Assembly (NCBI GenBank): GCA_021772875.1
Contig: JAJFLD010000179.1
Location: 1 to 7,629 of the forward strand
Origin: Ghiorsea sp.
GTDB taxonomy: Bacteria > Pseudomonadota > Zetaproteobacteria > Mariprofundales > Mariprofundaceae
Direction: 5' to 3'
Length of the DNA: 7,629 bases
Under the pieces are notes generated by a model. The model searched no databases. It was not told the origin of the DNA and saw nothing but the letters and a program-made list of their open reading frames with translations. Of this stretch, positions 1 through 5,747 are shown one piece after another. Numbering within the stretch: position 1 is the first letter of the stretch; each line of letters opens with the position of its first letter. The position numbers and the translations under genes were made by a program.

Positions 1-195
1 ATTGAAAATGAAAGAGTTTTAGATGTAATCAAACATCCAAATTCATCTAAATATCCAAACCAGCGTATGTTTATCCTTGAAATTAATAACTACGCATACC
101 TTGTTCCTTTTGTTGAAAATAATTCTGAAATCTTTTTAAAAACTATAATTCCCAGCCGAAAAGCAACACGAAAATACCTTGAGGTGAAATCATGA
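1..195 (+). CDS. BrnT-like toxin of a type II toxin-antitoxin pair (5' end missing)
   Basis: The reading frame is open from the first base and ends at TGA 193-195, giving the last 64 residues of a protein whose start lies before the window. The visible part has alternating hydrophobic strands (MFILEI, YAYLVPFV, IFLKTIIP) and ends with the basic segment IIPSRKATRKYL. That strand pattern and closing basic motif match small RelE-fold toxins of the BrnT/COG2929 type, which act as ribonucleases. The assignment rests on this tail and on the partner: the next gene is a CopG-type antitoxin starting in the overlapping ATGA (192-195), so the two are translationally coupled. Toxin-before-antitoxin order is normal for BrnT/BrnA-type pairs. 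The pair sits in an integron cassette closed by the attC at 462-545. The catalytic residues cannot be judged because the N-terminal part is absent; another RelE-fold or DUF4258-like toxin is possible. Confidence 0.7.
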   Translation: MENERVLDVIKHPNSSKYPNQRMFILEINNYAYLVPFVENNSEIFLKTIIPSRKATRKYLEVKS

Positions 196-467
196 CAATC
201 AAACTAAATAAAGAAGAGAAAGAAATACTCGACTCTTATGAAAATGATGAATGGGTATCTGTTTCAACTGAACTAGATATTGCCAAATATAAAGCGGCTG
301 CTAAAAATACATTCAAAAAAGACAAACGAGTAAATATTCGTATTTCAAAAACAGATCTCGATCTATTACAGGAAAAAGCCCTTATCGAAGGTCTTCCTTA
401 TCAAACACTAATGTCTAGTGTTTTGCATAAATATGTTACAGGCCGACTAAAAGACAAAAACGTATAA
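192..467 (+). CDS. CopG/ribbon-helix-helix antitoxin
   Basis: This 91-residue protein is the antitoxin partner of the preceding toxin. Residues about 46-82 have the ribbon-helix-helix layout: a short strand (RVNIRIS), a helix (KTDLDLLQEKALIEG), the turn residues LPYQ, and a second helix (TLMSSVLHKYVTG). Such proteins bind operator DNA as dimers through the strand and usually repress their own operon. The acidic, variable N-terminal part (residues 1-40) is where antitoxins of this kind usually wrap the toxin. The start is ATG 192, which overlaps the toxin stop by ATGA, and the purine-rich GAGGTGA at 181-187 serves as ribosome-binding site. The TAA stop lies inside the R'' box of the attC that follows, as is common for cassette genes. 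The family is well supported; the cognate toxin pairing is inferred from position. Confidence 0.85.
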   Translation: MTIKLNKEEKEILDSYENDEWVSVSTELDIAKYKAAAKNTFKKDKRVNIRISKTDLDLLQEKALIEGLPYQTLMSSVLHKYVTGRLKDKNV

Positions 468-545
468 CAAATCGTTCAAATCGGACTTTTTAAAAGAGGC
501 GTTCTCGCTTCTCTTTTAAAAATCCGTTTAACTCAAACGTTATGT
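462..545 (+). other. integron attC recombination site
   Basis: The site is an 84-base imperfect palindrome with the attC architecture. R'' is GTATAAC (462-468) and R' is GTTATGT (539-545); the inner ATAAC/GTTAT pairs exactly and the outer two positions pair as G-T. The L'' strand (475-485) pairs with L' (523-531) except for unpaired C477 and T481. The C between TT and AAA is the same extra-helical position seen in classical attC sites and marks strand and orientation. The stem continues after a third bulge (C486) through 487-498 paired with 511-522, closing a 12-base loop at 499-510. Integron integrase would cut between G539 and T540. The antitoxin stop TAA (465-467) is inside R''. The orientation places the toxin-antitoxin genes in the cassette that this site closes. 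No integrase gene is visible in the window. Confidence 0.92.
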
Positions 546-733
546 GACATAAAAAGTCAGAGGGGGCAGATAATGGCAATTAAAAGTTTAAACGCGCGGA
601 TATCAGCTGGTGGATTCAACTTGTAAGTGCGCTTCCCGCTTTAAGTTTCACTTTTTTTCAAAATATGTTCCTATTAGGATGTGCAAGTAGCGTGACGCCA
701 ATCTAATCATCGACAGGTAGAGTTCATCAATTC
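546..733. other. junction region between the last attC and relA
   Basis: Apart from the 17-codon ORF, this stretch has no gene. It contains the palindrome GTTTAAAC (586-593) and a weak hairpin candidate AAGTG (625-629) with CACTT (649-653) followed by a T-run to 658, which would be a poor terminator. A possible but weak sigma-70 promoter is TTCACT (647-652) with TATTAG (672-677), spacing 19. The likely relA ribosome-binding site is AGGTAGAG (715-722), about 11 bases before ATG 734. I see no second attC here. The relA promoter is most likely in this region, but its position cannot be fixed by eye. Confidence 0.4.
573..626 (+). CDS. possible 17-codon ORF at the integron-relA junction
   Basis: An ATG at 573 opens a 17-residue frame (MAIKSLNARISAGGFNL) ending at TAA 624-626. 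What makes it worth listing is a strong Shine-Dalgarno match, AGAGGGGG at 559-566, six bases before the ATG. This is a better ribosome-binding site than that of relA downstream. The peptide has no recognisable domain. It could be a leader peptide in the relA 5' region, the start of a cassette or chromosomal gene broken at the integron boundary, or chance. No run of regulatory codons or attenuator hairpin is evident. Confidence 0.2.
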   Translation: MAIKSLNARISAGGFNL

Positions 734-2905
734 ATGATTATGACGAAAACAAAGCAACAACAAAATATTACATCGACATACTCAGTATCAGCATATATCG
801 ATGTGCTTATTGCCAATTCAGCGCATCTGAACCAGAGCTCTGCCTTGCTTGAAAAGGCATGCCAGTATGTTTGGGAAACACAAGATGTTGAGTCTGACAT
901 GCCTAGCAGTCTGGATGTTGCCATATTGCTTAGTTTGTTAAGCGCTGATGAGACGACGATTATCGTATGTTTGCTGAGTGATAGCCGCTTACGCTCCACT
1001 GAATTTCACAAGCGCATTCAAGATGAGTTTTCTGACGAAGTACTTCACATGGTGCAGGGCTTGGAAAAGCTGCATGGGTTTAAAGCCAGTCAATCCGATG
1101 GTCTTGAGCAATCTGAGCGACTAAGAAGAATGTTGTTGGCCATGGTGGATGACGTGCGCGTGGTGCTCATCAAGCTTGCCTACAGGGTGCAGCGGCTCAG
1201 AGAGTTATCCAAAGCAGATGAAGCCACCCAACAAGCCATTGCCTCAGAATCACTTGAAATCTTTTCACCCATTGCCAATCGCTTAGGTATAGGCCAATTA
1301 AAATGGGAACTCGAAGACTTATCATTCCGCTATTTGCAGCCTGAAACCTATAAACGCATTGCCAACATGCTTGAGGAAAAAAGAGGCGGACGTGAGACCT
1401 ACATCAAACAGGTTGTTTCAGAAATTGATACCTTGCTCAAAAGCTCCGAAATCACGGCCAAGGTGTATGGCAGGCCAAAACATATCTATAGCATCTGGGC
1501 AAAAATGACGCATAAAGACAAACAATTCTCAGAATTGTTTGATGTGCTGGCTATCAGAGTCACAGTCACCACCATTGCAGAATGTTATACCGCACTGGGG
1601 CTAATTCATGGCCGCTGGCATCATATTCCTAAAGAGTTTGATGATTATATTGCCAACACCAAAGCCAATGGTTATCAAAGCCTGCACACAGCCGTGTATG
1701 GGCCTGAAGGAAAACCCGTTGAAATTCAAATCAGAACCAAAGCCATGCATGAGTTTGCAGAATTTGGTGTGGCTGCACACTGGCGTTATAAAGAACGAAG
1801 CAAACAAGATACAGTGCTGGAAAAAACGATTCATTCCGTGCGAAGATTATTGGAAACATCTGAGCATGATGATGAAGAACTTTTAGGTAGTTTTAAAACC
1901 GAGCTGTTTTCTGACCGCGTATTTGTGTTAAGCCCTGATGGTAAAATCATCGACTTACCACAAGGCGCAACCCCGCTTGATTTTGCCTACGGCATTCACA
2001 CAGAAGTCGGGCACAAATGTCGCGGTGCAAAAGTGAACGGCCACATCGTGCCACTCACCACGCCACTTCAAAATGGCGTGCAAGTCGAAATTTTAACCAC
2101 CAATCATGCAGCACCAAGCAGAGATTGGCTCAATCCGAATCTTGGTTACATCACCAGCAACAAGGCACGCGCAAAAATAAAAGCTTGGTTTCGGCAACAA
2201 AACTATGAGCAAAATGTGATCGATGGTAAAACGGCAATCGATCGTGAACTCAAACGCATGCACATTTTAAACCCTGATATGCATAAAGCCCTCACCCATT
2301 TTAAAGTGAATAGTGAAAAAGAGTGGCAAGCTAAAGTTGGGCGTGGTGATATCACATCAGCGCATTTGACGCAGGGTTTAATCCAGATTTATACCCATGA
2401 ATCATTAAAAGCACTTCCCTTTAAACCCAAACCGAAAAAGAAAGGTAGTGCAGATCCTTCGATCAATGTTTGTGGTGTGGGCAATCTCTTATCCTATATG
2501 GCCAACTGCTGCAAACCCGTTCCCGGTGATGAAATCATTGGTTTTATCACCCAAGGCCATGGTGTGGCTGTGCATCGCCCAGATTGCACTAACATACTCA
2601 ATATGGAACATGACAAACAAAAGCAGCTCATTTCTGTTGCGTGGGCAGATCATGAGCATCAAACATTTGAGATCAACCTGGTTATCCAAGCCATTGATCG
2701 CACTGGCCTGTTAAAAGATATTACAAGCATACTTTCCGACCTGAAAGTCAACGTACTCAGTGTTCAGACTTCATTAAATAAAGACACGCAAATGGCAGAA
2801 ATACAAAGCATGATGGAAATCAAAGACCTTGAACAACTACAAAAAGTCACAGACAAAATCATGCAGTTGCCCAATGTGCTTAAAGTTTATCGACAAAATG
2901 CATAA
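734..2905 (+). CDS. relA: RelA, ribosome-associated (p)ppGpp synthetase
   Basis: This 723-residue protein transfers pyrophosphate from ATP to GDP or GTP when uncharged tRNA stalls a ribosome, starting the stringent response. The length matches full RelA (about 740). Domain order: degenerate HD hydrolase region (about 35-190), synthetase (about 240-350), TGS (393-455), helical region, zinc-finger/RIS (about 578-620) and ACT (about 643-720). The synthetase begins at YGRPKHIYSIW (245-255) and carries EFDD (301-304), the acidic signature of monofunctional RelA; SpoT/Rel enzymes have a basic RxKD there. GYQSLH (313-318) and the EIQIRT strand (330-335) are intact. The hydrolase His-Asp pair is absent (VCLLSDSRL, 78-86), so no ppGpp hydrolysis is expected. 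The zinc-finger ligand set is present (C592/C593, H614, D617, C618). ATG 734 fits the ribosome-binding site at 715-722; ATG 740 is an alternative. Its upstream neighbour is an integron cassette rather than the rlmD gene found beside relA in E. coli. Confidence 0.96.
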   Translation: MIMTKTKQQQNITSTYSVSAYIDVLIANSAHLNQSSALLEKACQYVWETQDVESDMPSSLDVAILLSLLSADETTIIVCLLSDSRLRSTEFHKRIQDEFSDEVLHMVQGLEKLHGFKASQSDGLEQSERLRRMLLAMVDDVRVVLIKLAYRVQRLRELSKADEATQQAIASESLEIFSPIANRLGIGQLKWELEDLSFRYLQPETYKRIANMLEEKRGGRETYIKQVVSEIDTLLKSSEITAKVYGRPKHIYSIWAKMTHKDKQFSELFDVLAIRVTVTTIAECYTALGLIHGRWHHIPKEFDDYIANTKANGYQSLHTAVYGPEGKPVEIQIRTKAMHEFAEFGVAAHWRYKERSKQDTVLEKTIHSVRRLLETSEHDDEELLGSFKTELFSDRVFVLSPDGKIIDLPQGATPLDFAYGIHTEVGHKCRGAKVNGHIVPLTTPLQNGVQVEILTTNHAAPSRDWLNPNLGYITSNKARAKIKAWFRQQNYEQNVIDGKTAIDRELKRMHILNPDMHKALTHFKVNSEKEWQAKVGRGDITSAHLTQGLIQIYTHESLKALPFKPKPKKKGSADPSINVCGVGNLLSYMANCCKPVPGDEIIGFITQGHGVAVHRPDCTNILNMEHDKQKQLISVAWADHEHQTFEINLVIQAIDRTGLLKDITSILSDLKVNVLSVQTSLNKDTQMAEIQSMMEIKDLEQLQKVTDKIMQLPNVLKVYRQNA

Positions 2906-2979
2906 AAAAAGGGATTCTTTTCTTGAATAACGACTGTTAACACGCCGTATCATTTATCGGTGCGTTGGGGGAGCGTATG

Positions 2980-3378
2980 ATGCATAGAAGTATATTTATC
3001 AACTTGGCCACTAAGGATGTTGCAGCAACCAAGCAACTTTTTGCAGGCATTGGCTTTCCAATTAACCCCAAATTTAGCAACGATGATGGTATTTGCGTGG
3101 TCATCGCTGAAAATATATCAGTTATGTTGATCTCTGAAAATCATTTCAAAAACTTCACCTCTAAAAAAATCGCGAATTCGCAAGACACCGCCGAAACTCT
3201 GCTCTGTATCACCTGCAAGAGCCGCGATGAAGTTGATGCCTTGGTCGCCAAGGCAAAATTACTGGGCGCTAAAGTGACACGCGAACCAGAAGATCATGGA
3301 TGGATGTACAGCCGCTGGTTCGATGATTTTGATGGCCGCTCGTGGGAACTTTCATATATGGAAACGTCTGAATCATAA
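2980..3378 (+). CDS. VOC-family (glyoxalase/bleomycin-resistance fold) protein
   Basis: A 132-residue protein with two beta-alpha-beta-beta-beta halves (about 3-55 and 72-128), the vicinal oxygen chelate fold. The opening MHRSIFINLATKDV and the closing MYSRWFDDFDGRSWELSYME are typical of the COG3607 group, annotated as predicted lactoylglutathione lyase-like. Glu123 (in WEL) is at the usual C-terminal metal-ligand position, but the N-terminal ligand is not an obvious His (H2 or N8 are candidates), so catalytic glyoxalase activity is not assured. Members of this fold also act as drug-binding resistance proteins. I chose ATG 2980 because GGGGGAG (2967-2973) lies six bases upstream; ATG 2977 and TTG 2965 are in frame but too close to or inside that site. 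The 74-base gap after relA suggests separate translation, possibly read-through from relA. The TAA stop sits in TCATAAC, discussed in the findings. Confidence 0.85.
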   Translation: MHRSIFINLATKDVAATKQLFAGIGFPINPKFSNDDGICVVIAENISVMLISENHFKNFTSKKIANSQDTAETLLCITCKSRDEVDALVAKAKLLGAKVTREPEDHGWMYSRWFDDFDGRSWELSYMETSES

Positions 3379-3477
3379 CGCATCAGGGCTTAAAACAGCA
3401 AAAAAAGATGTGTTGAGCCACAAGCACAGAGTAGTCATTATTTATAACAAGTTATGCAAAGAAACAGGAGAGAAAAA

Positions 3478-3726
3478 ATGGCTAATATATCTACAATCAC
3501 AACCTTTTTAGGCTGGTGCACCGTGCTCAACTTCGGCCTATATATTTTTAGCGCTCTAATCATAGCTGTATTCAACGTGCCTATTAAAAAACTACATGCT
3601 AAAATCACAAACATTCCAGCCAAAAAACTTGATGTGCTTTATTTCAACTTCTTAAGCCATTACAAACTCGCTATATTTATCACAAATTTGGTGCCATATA
3701 TTGCACTCAAAGTGATGGTTTCTTAA
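3478..3726 (+). CDS. small two-helix membrane protein (DUF6868-like)
   Basis: An 82-residue protein with two predicted membrane helices, about residues 8-33 and 60-79, joined by a basic segment (KKLHAKI, KK). The sequence pattern FLGWCTVLN near the start, KLHAKI in the loop and YFNFLSHYKLAIFITNLVPYIALKVM at the end resembles the small uncharacterised family I know as DUF6868; this is recalled from pattern, not from a search. Function is unknown. Start ATG 3478 is chosen because AGGAG (3467-3471) lies six bases upstream; an in-frame ATG at 3454 would precede that site. The positive loop suggests both termini face the periplasm with the loop in the cytoplasm. The stop codon overlaps the left arm of an inverted repeat (3723-3759). 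Confidence 0.75.
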   Translation: MANISTITTFLGWCTVLNFGLYIFSALIIAVFNVPIKKLHAKITNIPAKKLDVLYFNFLSHYKLAIFITNLVPYIALKVMVS

Positions 3727-3759
3727 GCTGGCGTTCATACCACAAATCATTCAGCTTAA
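3723..3759 (+). terminator. inverted repeat at the end of the 3478-3726 gene, possible weak terminator
   Basis: TTAAGCTG (3723-3730) is exactly complementary to CAGCTTAA (3752-3759), an 8-bp stem with a 21-base loop. The left arm contains the TAA stop of the preceding gene. The arms are only moderately GC-rich, the loop is long, and the T-run (3772-3777) begins 12 bases after the stem, so it is a poor intrinsic terminator. It could instead be a protein-binding site or chance. Confidence 0.3.
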
Positions 3760-3782
3760 ACCATAAAAATGATTTTTTGCTT

Positions 3783-3791
3783 TGTTACACT
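3783..3791 (+). promoter_or_regulatory. candidate extended -10 promoter element for the 3861-5265 operon
   Basis: TGTTACACT at 3783-3791 reads as an extended -10 (TG-n-TACACT, four of six core matches). No good -35 hexamer sits 16-18 bases upstream (3763-3768 is ATAAAA), which extended -10 promoters can tolerate. It lies in the 134-base gap ahead of the 3861 gene, where a promoter for the coupled operon is expected. This is a by-eye match only. Confidence 0.3.
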
Positions 3792-3860
3792 TTGTTTTTT
3801 TTTACAGTCAAAAAAAGTTAGCCAAGCATCTGAAACCCTTGAAGAAAAGGAAATAAGAAA

Positions 3861-4157
3861 ATGACTGAAGAAAAAGTAATATGCCAAACACCCACCGAAG
3901 GAAAAAAGCCTACTCGGATTCATAAATGGAAATATGAATCTGTAAAACGTGCCATATTAAAGGCCATTCCAAAGGAAAGCAGTGGTATATTGTTTAAAGA
4001 TCTGGCTCAAGAAGTCGCCGCCAATCTCAGCGCAGAAGAAAAAAATGAGCTTGGATCAATCGGTTGGTACACAACTTGTGTGAAACTTGATTTAGAAGTT
4101 AAAGGCATCATCAAGCGTATACCCAATTCTTCCCCGCAAAAGCTCATACAAGAATGA
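3861..4157 (+). CDS. small probable winged-helix protein (DUF6958-like)
   Basis: A 98-residue basic protein. Residues about 20-87 read as a compact helical domain with a terminal wing: YESVKRAILKAIP (helix), ILFKDLAQEVAANL (helix), then GWYTTCVKLDLEVKGIIKRIPN, which looks like a recognition helix followed by a beta wing. The pattern, with the KLDLE-KG-I core, resembles the uncharacterised DUF6958 family as I recall it; no search was run. A DNA-binding role is an inference from this winged-helix look. Start ATG 3861 has AAGG (3847-3850) ten bases upstream. Its stop overlaps the start of the next small ORF (ATGA 4154-4157), making it the first gene of a translationally coupled set that ends with two P-loop kinases, so it may regulate or work with them. 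Confidence 0.75.
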   Translation: MTEEKVICQTPTEGKKPTRIHKWKYESVKRAILKAIPKESSGILFKDLAQEVAANLSAEEKNELGSIGWYTTCVKLDLEVKGIIKRIPNSSPQKLIQE

Positions 4158-4255
4158 AACAAGCATCTGACAAAAAGACAAACATGATCGTGGAAAAGCA
4201 TGGTGATTTTTACAAAATCTACAATATTGATGTTATGCATCAAAGTGCACCATGA
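4154..4255 (+). CDS. 33-residue small ORF coupled on both sides
   Basis: The ATG at 4154 overlaps the stop of the preceding gene (ATGA 4154-4157), and the frame closes at TGA 4253-4255, which overlaps the ATG of the following kinase gene (ATGA 4252-4255). The 33-residue product begins MKQASDKKTN and ends VMHQSAP; it is lysine-rich with an amphipathic middle (IVEKHGDFYKIYNID) and shows no signal peptide or membrane helix. An internal ATG at 4184 would give 23 residues. Double ATGA coupling makes translation plausible, since ribosomes finishing one frame can re-initiate in the next. It may be a genuine small protein or only a coupling device that carries ribosomes to the kinase. I recognise no family. 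Confidence 0.45.
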   Translation: MKQASDKKTNMIVEKHGDFYKIYNIDVMHQSAP

Positions 4256-4764
4256 AAACAAAAGGAACATTCATATTCTTCTGCGGAAAAATGGGGGCAG
4301 GAAAATCAACGCTATCTCAGGAGATTTCCTCTCAAGAGGGAGCAATCTTACTTTCTGAAGATGAATGGTTAAAAGCCATCTACCCCGATGAAATAAGAAC
4401 CTTTGACGACTATATTACATACTCATCACGCCTAAAACCTATGATGAAGCAACATGTACAGCATATATTACATGCAGGTGTTTCCGTGGTCATGGATTTT
4501 CCGGGAAACACAGAAAAACAAAGAGCATGGTTGAAAGAAATATACACAGCATGTGGCTGTGACCATAAGTTGATATATCTGAAAGCCAGTGACGACTTCT
4601 GCATAAAACGAATCGCAAAAAGAGCAAAAACTCAACCTCAACGCGCCCTATTTGATACTGAAGATGTTTTTCATCAAGTTACACGTTATTTTCAGCTGCC
4701 ATTGGAAAAAGAAGGTTTTAACATTCATGTGGTGTGTAGCGAAAATGTTGAACAAAGAGGCTAA
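4252..4764 (+). CDS. P-loop kinase, AAA_33/zeta-like
   Basis: A 170-residue cytoplasmic ATP-binding protein. Walker A is GKMGAGKST (12-20) after a hydrophobic strand (TFIFFC). A second strand, VSVVMDFPGN (77-86), is Walker-B-like with D82. S35-E36-D37 after the first helix is where kinases of this group bind the phosphate acceptor. A basic helix (KRIAKRAKTQPQR, 119-131) is the likely lid. This matches predicted kinases of the COG0645/AAA_33 class, which includes zeta-toxin-like and drug-phosphotransferase-like members; the substrate is unknown. It is shorter than most zeta toxins and has no epsilon-type antitoxin beside it, so a toxin role is not supported. The start overlaps the previous ORF's stop (ATGA), and six bases separate its stop from the next kinase. 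Confidence 0.85.
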   Translation: MKTKGTFIFFCGKMGAGKSTLSQEISSQEGAILLSEDEWLKAIYPDEIRTFDDYITYSSRLKPMMKQHVQHILHAGVSVVMDFPGNTEKQRAWLKEIYTACGCDHKLIYLKASDDFCIKRIAKRAKTQPQRALFDTEDVFHQVTRYFQLPLEKEGFNIHVVCSENVEQRG

Positions 4765-4770
4765 AGTGAT

Positions 4771-5265
4771 ATGGCAAGATTAATTCTAGTTTGCGGCCCC
4801 ACTGGCGTTGGAAAAACAACGTATGCACTATCCCTTTCTAAAGATGTGGGCGCAATTCGCTTTTCCATAGACCCATGGATGCAAACATTATTCGCAAAAG
4901 ATATGACTTCGATGGATTACACCTGGATGCTTGAACGCGTATACCGATGTTATGAGCAGATTTGGCAGGTGAGTGAACAAATCTTAGCACTCAATGGAAA
5001 CGTGGTTTTGGATTTAGGTTTCACGACCAAAGCGCAAAGGGATATTTTTTCTAAAAAGGCTGAAAAAATGGCTATCACTTCGGAAATACATTATTTGGAT
5101 GCATCCAAGGATATTCGCAGACAACGTGTCGAAAAAAGAAATACAGAGAAAGACCCTGCTGTTTATGCTTTCGAAGTGACCGATATGATGTTTAATTTCA
5201 TGGAACCAAGATTTGAAATCCCAGATCAGGAAGAGCTTAAAAATGGCTGTAAAGTAAATGTATAA
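4771..5265 (+). CDS. second P-loop kinase, AAA_33 family
   Basis: A 164-residue predicted ATP-binding kinase. It begins with strand RLILVC and Walker A GPTGVGKTT (9-17). S32-I-D34 follows the first helix at the acceptor-binding position, VVLDLGF (78-84) is the Walker-B-like strand with D81, and RRQRVEKRN (116-124) is a strongly basic lid helix. The protein shares the fold plan of the preceding kinase, but the two align only at these motifs, so they are distant paralogues rather than a recent duplication. The gap after the first kinase is six bases and the ribosome-binding site (AGAGG, 4755-4759) lies inside the upstream gene, so the two are probably co-expressed. The acceptor could be a small molecule, nucleotide, antibiotic or RNA end; nothing visible decides. 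The stop codon is embedded in GTATAAC (5260-5266). Confidence 0.85.
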   Translation: MARLILVCGPTGVGKTTYALSLSKDVGAIRFSIDPWMQTLFAKDMTSMDYTWMLERVYRCYEQIWQVSEQILALNGNVVLDLGFTTKAQRDIFSKKAEKMAITSEIHYLDASKDIRRQRVEKRNTEKDPAVYAFEVTDMMFNFMEPRFEIPDQEELKNGCKVNV

Positions 5266-5330
5266 CGGAAGTCTTTATTTGATATTTTATTGCTACACAA
5301 AAGACATACTTATTAACAAGTTACACATAC

Positions 5331-5714
5331 ATGAATAAGAATATTATCATTTCATATTTAAGTATTCCTGTTATTTTTACAGTGCTAGTTTATTTATATT
5401 CTTTTTCAAAAAGAGGATTCACAATAGAATCACTTATTTCAGTTTTACTATTTGGTGGCTTTTTCTATGCCGTGCCATTTTTATGGTGGGCATGTTTCGT
5501 AGCTATTAAAAGAACAAGAAAACAACTTTCGCACGCAGGTTTTATTGCTTGCACCTTAGCTTTAATCTTAACAGCAAGTTTTTGGTTATTACCACGAGAT
5601 CCATCTGGGTTACCTATACAGTGGATGCTCTACTGGCCACTTGCATTGGGCTTACAATTTATTATGGTCGTAAGTGCTACCATTTATCAAAAAATCAATG
5701 CGTCTAACAAGTAA
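5331..5714 (+). CDS. four-helix membrane protein of unknown function
   Basis: A 127-residue very hydrophobic protein with four predicted membrane helices at about 5-24, 34-59, 68-87 and 97-118. A basic cluster (KRTRK, 60-64) after helix 2 places that loop in the cytoplasm, so both ends are also predicted cytoplasmic. There is no signal peptide and I recognise no family or catalytic motif. Start ATG 5331 has no clear Shine-Dalgarno sequence, and the upstream gap of 65 bases is AT-rich. The gene itself is more AT-rich than its neighbours, which together with its isolation suggests separate acquisition. Its small size and anonymous membrane character are common in integron cassettes, but a true attC after it is not evident. 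Confidence 0.7.
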   Translation: MNKNIIISYLSIPVIFTVLVYLYSFSKRGFTIESLISVLLFGGFFYAVPFLWWACFVAIKRTRKQLSHAGFIACTLALILTASFWLLPRDPSGLPIQWMLYWPLALGLQFIMVVSATIYQKINASNK

Positions 5715-5747
5715 ATTAAGCACAGATAGATATAGCAAGGTGGTTAT

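Noticed and set aside
596..641. tRNA-Gly-like fragment: GCGGA...CAGCTGGTGGA near 596-615 and CTTCCCGC at 632-639
   Set aside because: The ends resemble tRNA acceptor halves, but only about 45 bases separate them, the acceptor pairing is imperfect, and there is no anticodon or T arm. Probably coincidence.
727..999. Minus-strand open frame opposite the 5' part of relA, and other antisense frames (for example 1601-1834, 4007-4270, 5881-6102)
   Set aside because: They lie wholly or largely opposite well-supported genes, lack ribosome-binding sites and encode no recognisable protein; they are shadows of the coding strand.
2906..2964. Hairpins after relA: AAAAG/CTTTT (2907-2921), and AACACGCC (2939-2946) with GGTGCGTT (2959-2966)
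   Set aside because: The first stem is only 5 bp of mostly A-T. The second has a mismatch and a wobble, no T-run, and is too short for attC. Neither is a convincing terminator.
3387..3419. Imperfect hairpin GGCTTAAAACA/TGTGTTGAGCC after the first VOC gene
   Set aside because: It has one mismatch, one wobble and no following T-run, and its spacing to the nearby R-box-like motifs is too asymmetric for L boxes of an attC.
4252..4764. Zeta toxin of an epsilon/zeta toxin-antitoxin system
   Set aside because: The protein is shorter than zeta toxins and the preceding small frames do not resemble epsilon antitoxin; only the general P-loop kinase assignment is safe.
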